Assembly: GCA_937901085.1 (NCBI GenBank)
Contig: CALCHQ010000035.1
Span: forward strand, 1-64,000
Length of the DNA: 64,000 nt
Source: an uncultured Verrucomicrobiales bacterium
GTDB taxonomy: Bacteria > Verrucomicrobiota > Verrucomicrobiia > Verrucomicrobiales > Akkermansiaceae
Reading direction: 5' to 3'
In this document: positions 44,763 through 53,152 of the stretch, piece by piece
Layout: every line of letters begins with the position of its first letter
Numbering within the stretch: the stretch's first letter is position 1
Translations under genes and position numbers: made by a program
Notes under the pieces: generated by a model
Databases searched by the model: none
Seen by the model: only the letters and a program-made list of their open reading frames with translations
Told to the model about the DNA's origin: nothing

Positions 44763-45294
44763 ATTCAGGAACACAGCAGGCGTTGTAAGGATTCTCCCCT
44801 GCCATAATATAATGTCCGTGCTGTTCAAACAACTCCACCACCCGGCGGTGCATGGCAGCATCGCAAGGCAGTAGTTCGCGCGTATTTTCAGCGGGAACCG
44901 CGCCGTGTGACAGCAGAATATCAAGTACTGCAAGTCCCTTGTATTCCAGGCCCTCTGGGGCATCCCCCAGAGGCAGATATTGCAGCGTCTTCAGACAAAG
45001 CTCCAGAGGCGTGTGCGGGTATTCCGGCGTGGTCATCGTGGCAGACTGCCCATGCTCCAGCAGCTTCTGCACCGCCTCCGGCTCATACGCCGCCGCCATC
45101 AGCTGCACCGCTGTCCTCTGCGTGCCATCCTCGCAGGAAAGCAGCACAGGCCCCTGCGGTTTCCACCCCTCGTCCAGAAGCATTTTCACCTCCTCGGCCG
45201 TCATCGTGCCAGAGGCATCCCCGCAAAAGTGGAACAGCACACCTGCACACAGGATGCCGGTGGCGACCAGAACCCATAAGCGTTTTGTCTTCAT
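44761..45294 (-). CDS. secreted or anchored ankyrin-like repeat protein
   Basis: 177 residues with an N-terminal hydrophobic signal or anchor (about 5-24). The rest looks like two to three ankyrin-like helix pairs: AVQLMAAAYEPEAVQKLLEHG, TPLELCLKTLQ and LAVLDILLSHGAVP. It likely mediates protein binding in the periplasm. It overlaps the pseudokinase gene upstream by 4 bases, indicating coupled translation. Confidence 0.7.
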   Translation of the reverse strand: MKTKRLWVLVATGILCAGVLFHFCGDASGTMTAEEVKMLLDEGWKPQGPVLLSCEDGTQRTAVQLMAAAYEPEAVQKLLEHGQSATMTTPEYPHTPLELCLKTLQYLPLGDAPEGLEYKGLAVLDILLSHGAVPAENTRELLPCDAAMHRRVVELFEQHGHYIMAGENPYNACCVPE

Positions 45295-46019
45295 TGCGTG
45301 TAAGCGGTAGAAACCAGCGCCTTTTCACCCGCCTGGATACGCAGCATCTCCATCTGCAGGCGGGTCAGTTCTTCATTGAAATAGACCGGGGTGAGAGGTC
45401 TCCAGGAGCTGATGCCCTGCATGTGGTCCATCACCCGTGACAGATGCGTGGCCAGCGGACTGGCCATATCCAGAAGAGGCTTGATGAGCCGGCAGGCATC
45501 CGAAAGATAGCGCATACTCTCATTGCGTGGGCGGGGACCGGCCTGGGCCATATTGTCAAAGCGGAAGTTGATTTCCATCAGGTAGGTATGTTCCAGCGCA
45601 AAGGGAACAGAGGCAATACGCTCGATATCCAGATAAATGCACACGCGGCAGAGTTGCTGCAGCAACCCGCACACCACGAGCGAGGGCAGCACACGGCCGT
45701 TGCTCACCATCATATCCAGAGGTTCACCCTTGATACGCTCCATCGCCAGATGCCAGGTGCCGTCTGCTTCCAGCAGTTCGAGTGGCGCGGCAATATTGGG
45801 ATGCTCCAGGCGGGCCTGGTGCCTGGCCGTCTCCACAAAGAAGCGTACCTTGCGTCTATCCTGCATGGCAGCGGGGCGCAGGCTGCGTATCAGAACCTCA
45901 CGGCTCATATTCTTCTGCGTGGCGGCATAGGTAACCGTATCTGCATCCTCCGTCACAATCGATGTGAGGATGTATTGCTGCGCCACCACACAGGGCAGAT
46001 TGTAAGATGAATAAGGCAT
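45291..46019 (-). CDS. Ser/Thr protein kinase-like protein, predicted pseudokinase
   Basis: 242 residues without signal peptide. Residues 15-110 follow a bacterial Hanks-type kinase N-lobe: YILTSIV, NMSREVLIRSL, FVETARHQARLEHPNIA and MERIKGEPL. The catalytic Lys of VAIK is Arg (VLIR), the glycine loop is lost (TEDADTV), no HRD motif exists and the DFG region reads as FDNMA. The C-terminal lobe is shortened. It probably has no kinase activity and acts by binding. It lies 24 bases after the fucosidase gene and overlaps the ankyrin-like gene. Confidence 0.7.
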   Translation of the reverse strand: MPYSSYNLPCVVAQQYILTSIVTEDADTVTYAATQKNMSREVLIRSLRPAAMQDRRKVRFFVETARHQARLEHPNIAAPLELLEADGTWHLAMERIKGEPLDMMVSNGRVLPSLVVCGLLQQLCRVCIYLDIERIASVPFALEHTYLMEINFRFDNMAQAGPRPRNESMRYLSDACRLIKPLLDMASPLATHLSRVMDHMQGISSWRPLTPVYFNEELTRLQMEMLRIQAGEKALVSTAYTQ

Positions 46020-46043
46020 ATAATGGGTCGTGTAAGTTCCGGG

Positions 46044-47483
46044 TCAACCGTCGTATCCAAGCTTCAGCACCGGCAGCCCCTCCACCGCATCGAACCATGC
46101 TTCAGCCGGCACGGTGATATCCAGATAATACTGCTTTTCCCCCTGTTCATCCACCACTTCCACACGCTCCATGCTCACCTCGCAGTCATCCTGCCCCAGA
46201 ATGGAGGGATAGACCGCGTTGAGCTGGCTGGCGGGAATGCTGATGACATAATCGAGTTCCTCCTCCCCAGCTTCACGCCTGGGCAGGAATATATAGATAT
46301 CATCCCAGACGACCGAAGCCAGCACCTCCTCAGGCAAATCCAGCGTCATCTGAGGCAGCGGGCGGCTGTTGTACACAGCCTCGCCATTTACCTTCATCCA
46401 CGCGCCCACGCGTCTGAACACCTCGACAATACCTTCGGGAATGGAACCATCGGCCCTGGGGCCGATATTGAGCAACAGATTGCCACCCTTGGCCGCACAT
46501 TCCTGCAGCTGGTAAATAATCGTTTCAGGGGTCTTGTAATACTGGTGGTCATCCCGGTGATAACCCCAGCGGTTGCCAACCGTCATGCACGCTTCCCAGT
46601 CACGTCCCGGATACCCTTCACGAGGAATACGCTTCTCCGGGGTCGAAAAATCCCCCTTGGAAAAATCAAGCTCCATGCTATCCTGGGAGGTATCAAAGCC
46701 GCTGAAAGAATAGAGGCGGTTGTTGAAGATGACACCGGGGTTTGCATCGCGGCAAGTCTGCATCAACTCCTGGGCCTTCCAGGCTTCACCCTCTGCTGCC
46801 CCCTGCGAATAATCCCACCACAGAATGTCTATCTGACCGTAATTCCGCACCAGGTGCCGCACCTGCGTGTGCAGATATTCCTGATAGGCTGCCTGGTTGC
46901 GCGGAATCTGTTTTTCCTGCAGCATCTGCGCCTGCCCGACGGGATAGCACAAATCCGGGCAGATGGTATTATCGTAATCCTGCTGGTGCCAGTCAATCAC
47001 ACTGTGGTACAGGCCCACGCGCATTCCGGCAGCGCGGGCAGAATCCGCAAACTCCCTCACGAGGTCACGCCCCAGCAACGCTCCACTGCAATAATCCGTA
47101 TTGGGGGCATCGAACAAGGCAAAGCCCTCGTGGTGCTTGGAAGTCAGCACCATATAACGGCAACCAGCCTCCCTGGCCAGAGCGGCCCATGCATCGGTGC
47201 ATCCGGGAGCAGGCCGGAACAAGGGCAGCGTTTCAGCAGCGTAGGTATCCGTGTCCAGCCCCAGGTTGCATTGAATCCACTCTCCACCTCCGGGCCGCCC
47301 CTGAAATTCACCCGCCAGGCCGGAATACAGGCCATAGTGGATGAACATGCCGAACTTGGCGTCGCGCCACCATTGCATCCGGGCATCACGGGCTTCCTTG
47401 CTTTCCGGCTCTGCCGCAGACAACAGAGAGGCCAGCATCAGCAAACCTCCCAGCAACTTTCCTGTGAAAGAGCGTCTATCCAT
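46044..47483 (-). CDS. secreted alpha-L-fucosidase, GH29
   Basis: 479 residues. The N-terminus MDRRSFTGKLLGGLL resembles a Tat signal, ending near residue 24. GH29 motifs: KFGMFIHYGLYS, MVLTSKHHEGF, the nucleophile Asp in ILWWDYS and LLNIGPRADGSIP. A C-terminal beta domain follows (about 385-479). It removes terminal fucose from glycans such as mucin or milk oligosaccharides, outside the cytoplasm. It has a consensus promoter and is the first gene of a likely three-gene unit with a pseudokinase and an ankyrin-like protein. Confidence 0.93.
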   Translation of the reverse strand: MDRRSFTGKLLGGLLMLASLLSAAEPESKEARDARMQWWRDAKFGMFIHYGLYSGLAGEFQGRPGGGEWIQCNLGLDTDTYAAETLPLFRPAPGCTDAWAALAREAGCRYMVLTSKHHEGFALFDAPNTDYCSGALLGRDLVREFADSARAAGMRVGLYHSVIDWHQQDYDNTICPDLCYPVGQAQMLQEKQIPRNQAAYQEYLHTQVRHLVRNYGQIDILWWDYSQGAAEGEAWKAQELMQTCRDANPGVIFNNRLYSFSGFDTSQDSMELDFSKGDFSTPEKRIPREGYPGRDWEACMTVGNRWGYHRDDHQYYKTPETIIYQLQECAAKGGNLLLNIGPRADGSIPEGIVEVFRRVGAWMKVNGEAVYNSRPLPQMTLDLPEEVLASVVWDDIYIFLPRREAGEEELDYVISIPASQLNAVYPSILGQDDCEVSMERVEVVDEQGEKQYYLDITVPAEAWFDAVEGLPVLKLGYDG

Positions 47484-47489
47484 GCCACC

Positions 47490-47518
47490 AGTATAACAGA
47501 CAGCTATCCGCTTGTCAA
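47490..47518 (-). promoter_or_regulatory. promoter of the fucosidase gene
   Basis: On the minus strand: TTGACA (47518-47513), 17-bp spacer, TATACT (47495-47490), only 6 nt before ATG 47483. Near-consensus and predicted leaderless. Confidence 0.72.
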
Positions 47519-47623
47519 TTTCATTCAGATCCGCCGCCGGACACCGCTTCCAATCCTGCCTGTCTGAGGAAATATACTTGCGTGCCGGGGAGTAATCTGA
47601 TACCCTTTTGCAGCCCTCACTTC

Positions 47624-49627
47624 ATGGCCGAGAAATTCGACATCAACAGCCTCAACGCTGCCCAGAAACAAGCCGTCCAGACGCTGAACGGCCCGGTTCT
47701 CATTCTGGCGGGCGCCGGCACGGGCAAAACGCGCACCGTCACCTGCCGCATAGCCAACATGATTGAAAAAGGGGTGAACCCACGCGGCATCCTGGCTCTC
47801 ACCTTCACCAACAAGGCGGCCAATGAAATGGCAGACCGCGTGGCTGGGCTGGTGGACCGCAAGGCCGCACGTGCCATGACTGTCTGCACCTTTCACTCGC
47901 TCTGCGTCCGCATTCTGCGCCAGGATATCGGAAGGCTGGGCTACAAAGAGAACTTCTCCATCTATACCGGGAGCGACCAGAGCGGGCTGCTCAAGCGCCT
48001 GATTATGGAATATGGCGCCAGACGTGAGAAACTGGAGCCTGCCCAGGTGCTGGCCGAAATGTCACGAGTGCGTAACAACGGATTAGGTATCGAGAATATC
48101 GAGGACAGTCTCATAGCCGCGGTGTCCAAGGCTTATATGCGCGAACTGAAAGCGCAGAACGCCGTGGATTTTGATGACCTGCTCATCCTTACCGAGCGAC
48201 TGCTCCGCTGTTACCCCACCATCCACGAAAAATGGAACAAGCGATTCTCCTACATCACCGTGGATGAGTTCCAGGACACCAATTCCCTGCAGATGAGCCT
48301 GCTGCGCCAGTTGGTGGGTCCGGAACACAATGTATGCGTGGTAGGAGATGACGACCAGTCCATTTACGGATGGCGCGGCGCCCAGATTTCCAACATTCTT
48401 GACTTCGAAAGTTTTTTCCCGAACCCGACCGTCATCAAGCTGGAAGAAAACTACCGCTGCACCAGGCAGGTGCTGGATTGCGCCAATATCCTCATCCGCA
48501 ACAACGCCGGACGGCGCGAGAAAACCTTGCGCACCAATAAGGAAGGCATCTATCCTGTGCGGCTCATGGCCATGCCTGGCAGTCAGGAAGAAGCCGAATT
48601 CATCGCCGATGAGATTGACCAGCTGCGCGCGCGCCAGAACCTGCCATGGGAAGCCTTTGCCATCCTCTTCCGCGCCAATGCCCAGAGCCGGGCGCTGGAA
48701 ATGGCCATGCGCGAACGCCACATTCCCTACCGTATGGTGGGCACCAAGAGTTTCTTTGACCGCCGGGAGGTCAAGGACCTGCTCAGCTACCTCCAGATGA
48801 TGGACAACCCCGATGCTGACCTGCATCTGCTGCGAGTCCTGAACACACCGCCCCGCGGCATTTCTCCCACCACGGCCTCCCTTGCCATTGACTGGAGCCG
48901 CGACCACAAGAAGAGTCTCTGGGCTACCCTGGTCGATATTGAATTCCTGACGGAATGCTCAGCACGTTCGCAGAACAGCATTGAAGCTTTCACAGAACTC
49001 GTCACCCGCTACGGCACAGAGTTTGTCGCCAGCGAACGCCCCTTTGTCGATATCCTCCAGGACTTCTTGAACGAAACAGGCTACGAGGAATACATCGCCA
49101 AGAACTGCAAGACCGAGGAGGAAAAAATGCGCCGCCAGGCGGCCATCGATGACATCAAGGTAGCACTCCGCCAGTACTGGCTGCCCGGCCACAAGCTCAC
49201 GGACTTCCTGGCAGGCATCTGCCTGGATGACTCCCGCGACGAGGACGACATCGAAAGCAAGAGCGGCGTGTGCCTCATCACCATGCACGCCGCCAAGGGA
49301 CTGGAGTTCCCCCAGGTCTACATTGTGGGCGTAGAAGAAGGGCTGCTGCCCCACACCCGCTCGGTAGATGAAGGGAGTCTGGACGAAGAGCGCCGCCTGT
49401 TCTACGTGGGCATCACCCGCGCCCGGGAACGCCTGACCATGACCTACTGCGCCAAGCGCAGCCGCTATGGTCAGGAGGAACGCTGCCAGCCCTCCAGCTT
49501 CATCCACGAGATTCCCAAACACATGTATGAGTTTGTGGACTACGACAAGTTGATGAAATCCCCGGCATCGGAAGACGAATGTGCCGATTTCTTTGCCTCC
49601 ATGCGCGACCTGCTGGCCGATGAGTAA
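47624..49627 (+). CDS. ATP-dependent DNA helicase, UvrD/Rep/PcrA family
   Basis: 667 residues. SF1A motifs in order: LNAAQKQAVQ, GAGTGKTRT near residue 30, FTNKAANEM, TFHSLC, VDEFQDTN, VGDDDQSIYGWRGA, EENYRC, TMHAAKGLEF and YVGITRARE. The helicase unwinds DNA 3' to 5' in repair and replication restart. The C-terminal Tudor-like extension of PcrA is short or absent, closer to Rep. ATG 47624 begins the conserved region; an upstream ATG at 47582 would add 14 poorly conserved residues. Confidence 0.94.
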   Translation: MAEKFDINSLNAAQKQAVQTLNGPVLILAGAGTGKTRTVTCRIANMIEKGVNPRGILALTFTNKAANEMADRVAGLVDRKAARAMTVCTFHSLCVRILRQDIGRLGYKENFSIYTGSDQSGLLKRLIMEYGARREKLEPAQVLAEMSRVRNNGLGIENIEDSLIAAVSKAYMRELKAQNAVDFDDLLILTERLLRCYPTIHEKWNKRFSYITVDEFQDTNSLQMSLLRQLVGPEHNVCVVGDDDQSIYGWRGAQISNILDFESFFPNPTVIKLEENYRCTRQVLDCANILIRNNAGRREKTLRTNKEGIYPVRLMAMPGSQEEAEFIADEIDQLRARQNLPWEAFAILFRANAQSRALEMAMRERHIPYRMVGTKSFFDRREVKDLLSYLQMMDNPDADLHLLRVLNTPPRGISPTTASLAIDWSRDHKKSLWATLVDIEFLTECSARSQNSIEAFTELVTRYGTEFVASERPFVDILQDFLNETGYEEYIAKNCKTEEEKMRRQAAIDDIKVALRQYWLPGHKLTDFLAGICLDDSRDEDDIESKSGVCLITMHAAKGLEFPQVYIVGVEEGLLPHTRSVDEGSLDEERRLFYVGITRARERLTMTYCAKRSRYGQEERCQPSSFIHEIPKHMYEFVDYDKLMKSPASEDECADFFASMRDLLADE

Positions 49628-49655
49628 GCCCCTGTCACATTTCTGAAATGTTGGC

Positions 49656-49685
49656 TTGAAGTGGGCTGCGGGAGTATGGTAAAAT
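49656..49685 (+). promoter_or_regulatory. promoter of dsbD
   Basis: TTGAAG (49656-49661), 18-bp spacer, TAAAAT (49680-49685), 6 nt before ATG 49692. Confidence 0.6.
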
Positions 49686-49691
49686 TCGGTC

Positions 49692-51851
49692 ATGAACCTT
49701 ATCCGCAGTTTCATCCTTGCCGTACTCGCCTGCTGGAGTCAGAGCATGGCCCAGTTTGATTTCATGAGTACCATGGGCATGCCCTCCACCCTGAGCGTGA
49801 CCTCTGCGGCCAGCGTGCAGAGCTACCAGCCCGGCAAAACTTTCTATATCGCACTCAAGGGAGACATCACGCCCCCCTGGCACGCCTACTGGCAGAACCC
49901 CGGCACGGTGGGGGAATCCATGAGCGCCACCCTTACCGCCCCGGAAGGATTCAGCGTGAAAGGCCCGTTCTGGCAGGTTCCGCACAAGCACGAAGGCGTA
50001 CTGGGTGTAGCCTACACTTACGAGAAGCCGGTGATTGTGTGGGAAATCACCCCCGCCGACAACGCTCCTGCCAGCGCTACGTTCACGATGACGGCCACAG
50101 CCCAGACCTGCTCGGATGAGGGCTGTAACGCACCCGAAACCCAGACTTCAGAATTGAGCCTCGCGGCGGGCGATTCTGCGCCCAACCCCGCCTGGGCAGA
50201 CGAAGAGAAACTCACCGCTGGTCCCGGAGACACCCCCGCCTCGGTCAGCGCCAGCCAGCAGGGCAACAGCGTCAGCATCAGCTTTAGCGCTCCTCCCGGT
50301 CTGGAATCGGCCTATTTCTTCTCCGCAGACAACAGCATTTCCCCCACGGCGGAACAGAAACTCAGCGCTGATGCCGGGGGCCGCTACACGCTTTCCCTCA
50401 CCCGCAACGACAACAGCGATTCGATGTATCCTGTCAAGGACGAAAGCAGCGTCGGCAAGCCCTTGACGCGGCTGGAGGGCGTACTCGTATTCGGAGACAA
50501 GCATTGCACGGTGAACACCACGCTGGAATCCCCTGCCCCTGCCCCTGCCAGCGCTGCCGGCGTGCCGGAGGGTCTTGCCGCCCTCTGCCTTTCCCTCTTC
50601 ATCGGCGGTCTCATCCTGAACCTGATGCCTTGCGTGTTCCCGGTCATCGGTCTCAAAGTCATGAGCTTTGTGCAGATGGGCGGTGGCAGCCGCCGCAAGG
50701 TATTCACTCATTCCATGGTGTTTGTCCTGGGCGTTCTGGTGTCGTTCTGGATTATATCCGTGCTGATGATTGTCTTCTCGAACCTCGCCACTCTGGCCGA
50801 AGTGCCGTGGACGCAATGGTTCTCCACGCTGTGGAATGATGCAGGTTCCTCCTCCCGCAGCTGGGCGGAGTGGATGCAGAATCCCTGGATTGTGTACGCC
50901 ATCCTGCTACTCCTGCTGGTACTGGGGCTGAGCATGTACGGCGTCTTTGAAATCGGAGCCGGCATCACCGGCGCAGGACAGGAAATCCAGAACAAGGAAG
51001 GTCTCATTGGTTCCTTCTTCCAGGGGTTCTTTGTCACCGTTGTGGCGACTCCGTGCAGCGCACCCTTCCTGGGTGCGGCCATGCCGGCAGCCATGGCCTT
51101 GCCCGGTGTATGGATGACGCTGGCTCTCACCTTCATGGCACTTGGTCTGGCTTTCCCCTACATTGTGCTGGGGCTCTTCCCCGCGCTGGTGCGGCTTCTG
51201 CCCCAGCCGGGGGAATGGATGGAATCCCTGAAGCAGGGACTTTCCTTCCTGCTCTTTGCCGCGGCAGCGTGGATGCTGTATGTGTATCTGGCCTTCTGGC
51301 CCGCCAGCGAAAGTGCTGATACCATGTGGGTCAACATGTCCCTGGTCGTCTTCTGTGCCGCCTTCTGGGTCTATGGGCGCTGGTGTCTGCCGTTCCGCCC
51401 GCTTTCCACCCGCATCATCGGCTTCATCGTGGCGCTGGCGCTGGCGGCAGCCGGGTTCTGGGGTGCCCGTCCGTATTCTCCCTCTGCCAGCCAGTTGGAA
51501 TGGGAGGAGTGGTCTCCTTCCGCCATGCAGGAAGCACTGGAGAACGATACGCCGGTTTATGTGGACTTCACCGCCAAATGGTGCGCCACCTGCCAGGCCA
51601 ACAAGAAAGTAGCCTACACGGACGAGGTGTACGCGGCCATGGATAAGGCCGGTGTCGTGCTGATGCGTGCCGACAAGACCGCCCCCAATGCCGAAATTGA
51701 TGCCGAAATGAGAAAGCTGAACCGCAGCTCCGTCCCGGTGAATGCCCTCTACATTCCGGGCAAGGATGCCGCCGTGACCTCCGAACTGCTCACGCCGGAC
51801 TACCTGCTCGACTTCCTGAAACAGCATTTCCCCGATACTGCGGCGGAATAA
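49692..51851 (+). CDS. dsbD: DsbD-type thiol:disulfide interchange protein
   Basis: 719 residues. Signal peptide of about 20 residues, then a periplasmic DsbD-alpha/ScsB-like domain with the Cys pair in AQTCSDEGCNAPET (about 140-150). The membrane core (about 295-590, eight helices) has both transmembrane Cys in LNLMPCVFPV and ATPCSAPFLG. The C-terminal thioredoxin domain has KWCATC. Electrons pass from cytoplasmic thioredoxin to the periplasm to reduce disulfides. All three Cys pairs are intact. Confidence 0.93.
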   Translation: MNLIRSFILAVLACWSQSMAQFDFMSTMGMPSTLSVTSAASVQSYQPGKTFYIALKGDITPPWHAYWQNPGTVGESMSATLTAPEGFSVKGPFWQVPHKHEGVLGVAYTYEKPVIVWEITPADNAPASATFTMTATAQTCSDEGCNAPETQTSELSLAAGDSAPNPAWADEEKLTAGPGDTPASVSASQQGNSVSISFSAPPGLESAYFFSADNSISPTAEQKLSADAGGRYTLSLTRNDNSDSMYPVKDESSVGKPLTRLEGVLVFGDKHCTVNTTLESPAPAPASAAGVPEGLAALCLSLFIGGLILNLMPCVFPVIGLKVMSFVQMGGGSRRKVFTHSMVFVLGVLVSFWIISVLMIVFSNLATLAEVPWTQWFSTLWNDAGSSSRSWAEWMQNPWIVYAILLLLLVLGLSMYGVFEIGAGITGAGQEIQNKEGLIGSFFQGFFVTVVATPCSAPFLGAAMPAAMALPGVWMTLALTFMALGLAFPYIVLGLFPALVRLLPQPGEWMESLKQGLSFLLFAAAAWMLYVYLAFWPASESADTMWVNMSLVVFCAAFWVYGRWCLPFRPLSTRIIGFIVALALAAAGFWGARPYSPSASQLEWEEWSPSAMQEALENDTPVYVDFTAKWCATCQANKKVAYTDEVYAAMDKAGVVLMRADKTAPNAEIDAEMRKLNRSSVPVNALYIPGKDAAVTSELLTPDYLLDFLKQHFPDTAAE

Positions 51852-51855
51852 GAAC

Positions 51856-53091
51856 TTACCAGACCTCCGGCAGTTCCTCCCAGCTGGTCGTATAGCGGGG
51901 AGAGGAGAATTCGCGCTTCCACGGCAAGGAGGAGGCGCGATTGGCAAAATGCACATCGTGCCCTGCCCGCTGCAACTTGTCCAGTACCTGCATCAGGCGG
52001 CTCGGCTCAGTAAGGGGGCGTTCGAAGCTGGGTTGCACGCAGTCACAGGGAAGCAGACTGGTCAGAAGCACACCGATTTTACGATACGGGAAGCCGGGGC
52101 GGTAAATCTGCTCCAGCAACCGTGTGGCCGCTGCGGTCAATTCCCGGTTGTCATCGGTATGTCCCCCAAGCGGCATCCCCGCACAATTGGCATAAAGGCG
52201 GCCGGATTCCTCCTCGTAGCGGGAAGTACGCAGCACCACATGAACCTCGGCCGCCATCATCTCCTCCTGCCGCAGAATACGCCCGGCCTTTTCCACAAAA
52301 AAGCACAGGATTTCACGCAAGCGGTCAAACTCCGGCACGGCATCCTTCAGCGTGCGTGACACCATAATCTGTGTACGGGGAGAAGGAGCTTCTTCATCGA
52401 TGCAGGGGATACCGTTCAATTCCAGAGCCATGCGTTCCCCCTGCACCCCGAACTGCTTACGCAGCCATGCCTTATCTGCCCCGGCCAGTCCGGCGGCGGT
52501 GCGGATGCCCAGCGCCTGCATGCGGGGCAGCAGGCGTTTCCCGACTCCCCATACCTCCCCTACAGGTGTCCTCCGCAGGAGGGGATCCCAGTCCTCGGCC
52601 CGGAGCAGCGGCAGCACCCCCTGAAAGCGGGAATCGTGCTTGGCTGTTTCATTGGCCAGCTTGGCGAGGGTGCGAGTCGGAGCAAGGCCCACACTCACGC
52701 TGATGCCCGTCCAGCGGAAGATTTTGCGGCGCAGGTCGCGGGCAATCTGCACCCAGTCCACACCCGGCAGCACCAGACCGAAAGCTTCGTCGATGCTGTA
52801 TTGCTGCACTTCGGGCAATTCCTCCTCCAGAATCGAGATGAAGCGGTCGGATAAATCGCTGTACAGCGCAAAATTAGCCGAACATACCACGCCATTGATA
52901 CGCTTCAGGCGGTCTTTGCACTTGAAGTACGGTTCGCCCATGGCAATTCCGGCAGCCTTGGCCTCCGGGCTGCGGGATACGACACAGCCATCATTATTCG
53001 ACAACACCACCAGGGGGCGGTTCCGCCAATCCGGACGGAACACCTGCTCGCAGCTGGCAAAGAAATTGTTGCAGTCGAATAAGAGGAACAT
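51856..53091 (-). CDS. umuC: Y-family DNA polymerase, UmuC-like
   Basis: 411 residues from ATG 53091. FLLFDCNNFFASCEQVFRP with catalytic Asp, LSNNDGCVVSRS, YSIDEAFG with the second acidic pair, and VGLAPTRTLAKLAN are UmuC/Pol V catalytic-subunit motifs; the UmuC-specific C-terminus is present. It carries out error-prone translesion synthesis. No umuD is adjacent, so a partner must be elsewhere or absent. The promoter overlaps a 31-bp near-perfect palindrome. Confidence 0.93.
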   Translation of the reverse strand: MFLLFDCNNFFASCEQVFRPDWRNRPLVVLSNNDGCVVSRSPEAKAAGIAMGEPYFKCKDRLKRINGVVCSANFALYSDLSDRFISILEEELPEVQQYSIDEAFGLVLPGVDWVQIARDLRRKIFRWTGISVSVGLAPTRTLAKLANETAKHDSRFQGVLPLLRAEDWDPLLRRTPVGEVWGVGKRLLPRMQALGIRTAAGLAGADKAWLRKQFGVQGERMALELNGIPCIDEEAPSPRTQIMVSRTLKDAVPEFDRLREILCFFVEKAGRILRQEEMMAAEVHVVLRTSRYEEESGRLYANCAGMPLGGHTDDNRELTAAATRLLEQIYRPGFPYRKIGVLLTSLLPCDCVQPSFERPLTEPSRLMQVLDKLQRAGHDVHFANRASSLPWKREFSSPRYTTSWEELPEVW

Positions 53092-53098
53092 AGACAAG

Positions 53099-53137
53099 GC
53101 GTGCCGGTAGTGTAACACAACCGGCACGCTCCGTCAA
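53099..53137 (-). promoter_or_regulatory. umuC promoter with overlapping 31-bp palindrome (likely operator)
   Basis: On the minus strand: TTGACG (53137-53132), 17-bp spacer, TACACT (53114-53109). GCGTGCCGGT (53099-53108) and ACCGGCACGC (53120-53129) are exact inverted arms, and the 11 bases between contain GTGTAACAC, itself a dyad. The -10 lies inside the dyad. It may be an SOS-type operator or, as RNA, a gatB terminator without U-tail. Confidence 0.6.
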
Positions 53138-53152
53138 AGTCTGTTTTTCGGC

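Noticed and set aside
53099..53129. The umuC palindrome as a standard LexA box
   Set aside because: It does not contain the CTGT-N8-ACAG or GAAC-N4-GTTC type half-sites. Reported only as an unassigned operator candidate.
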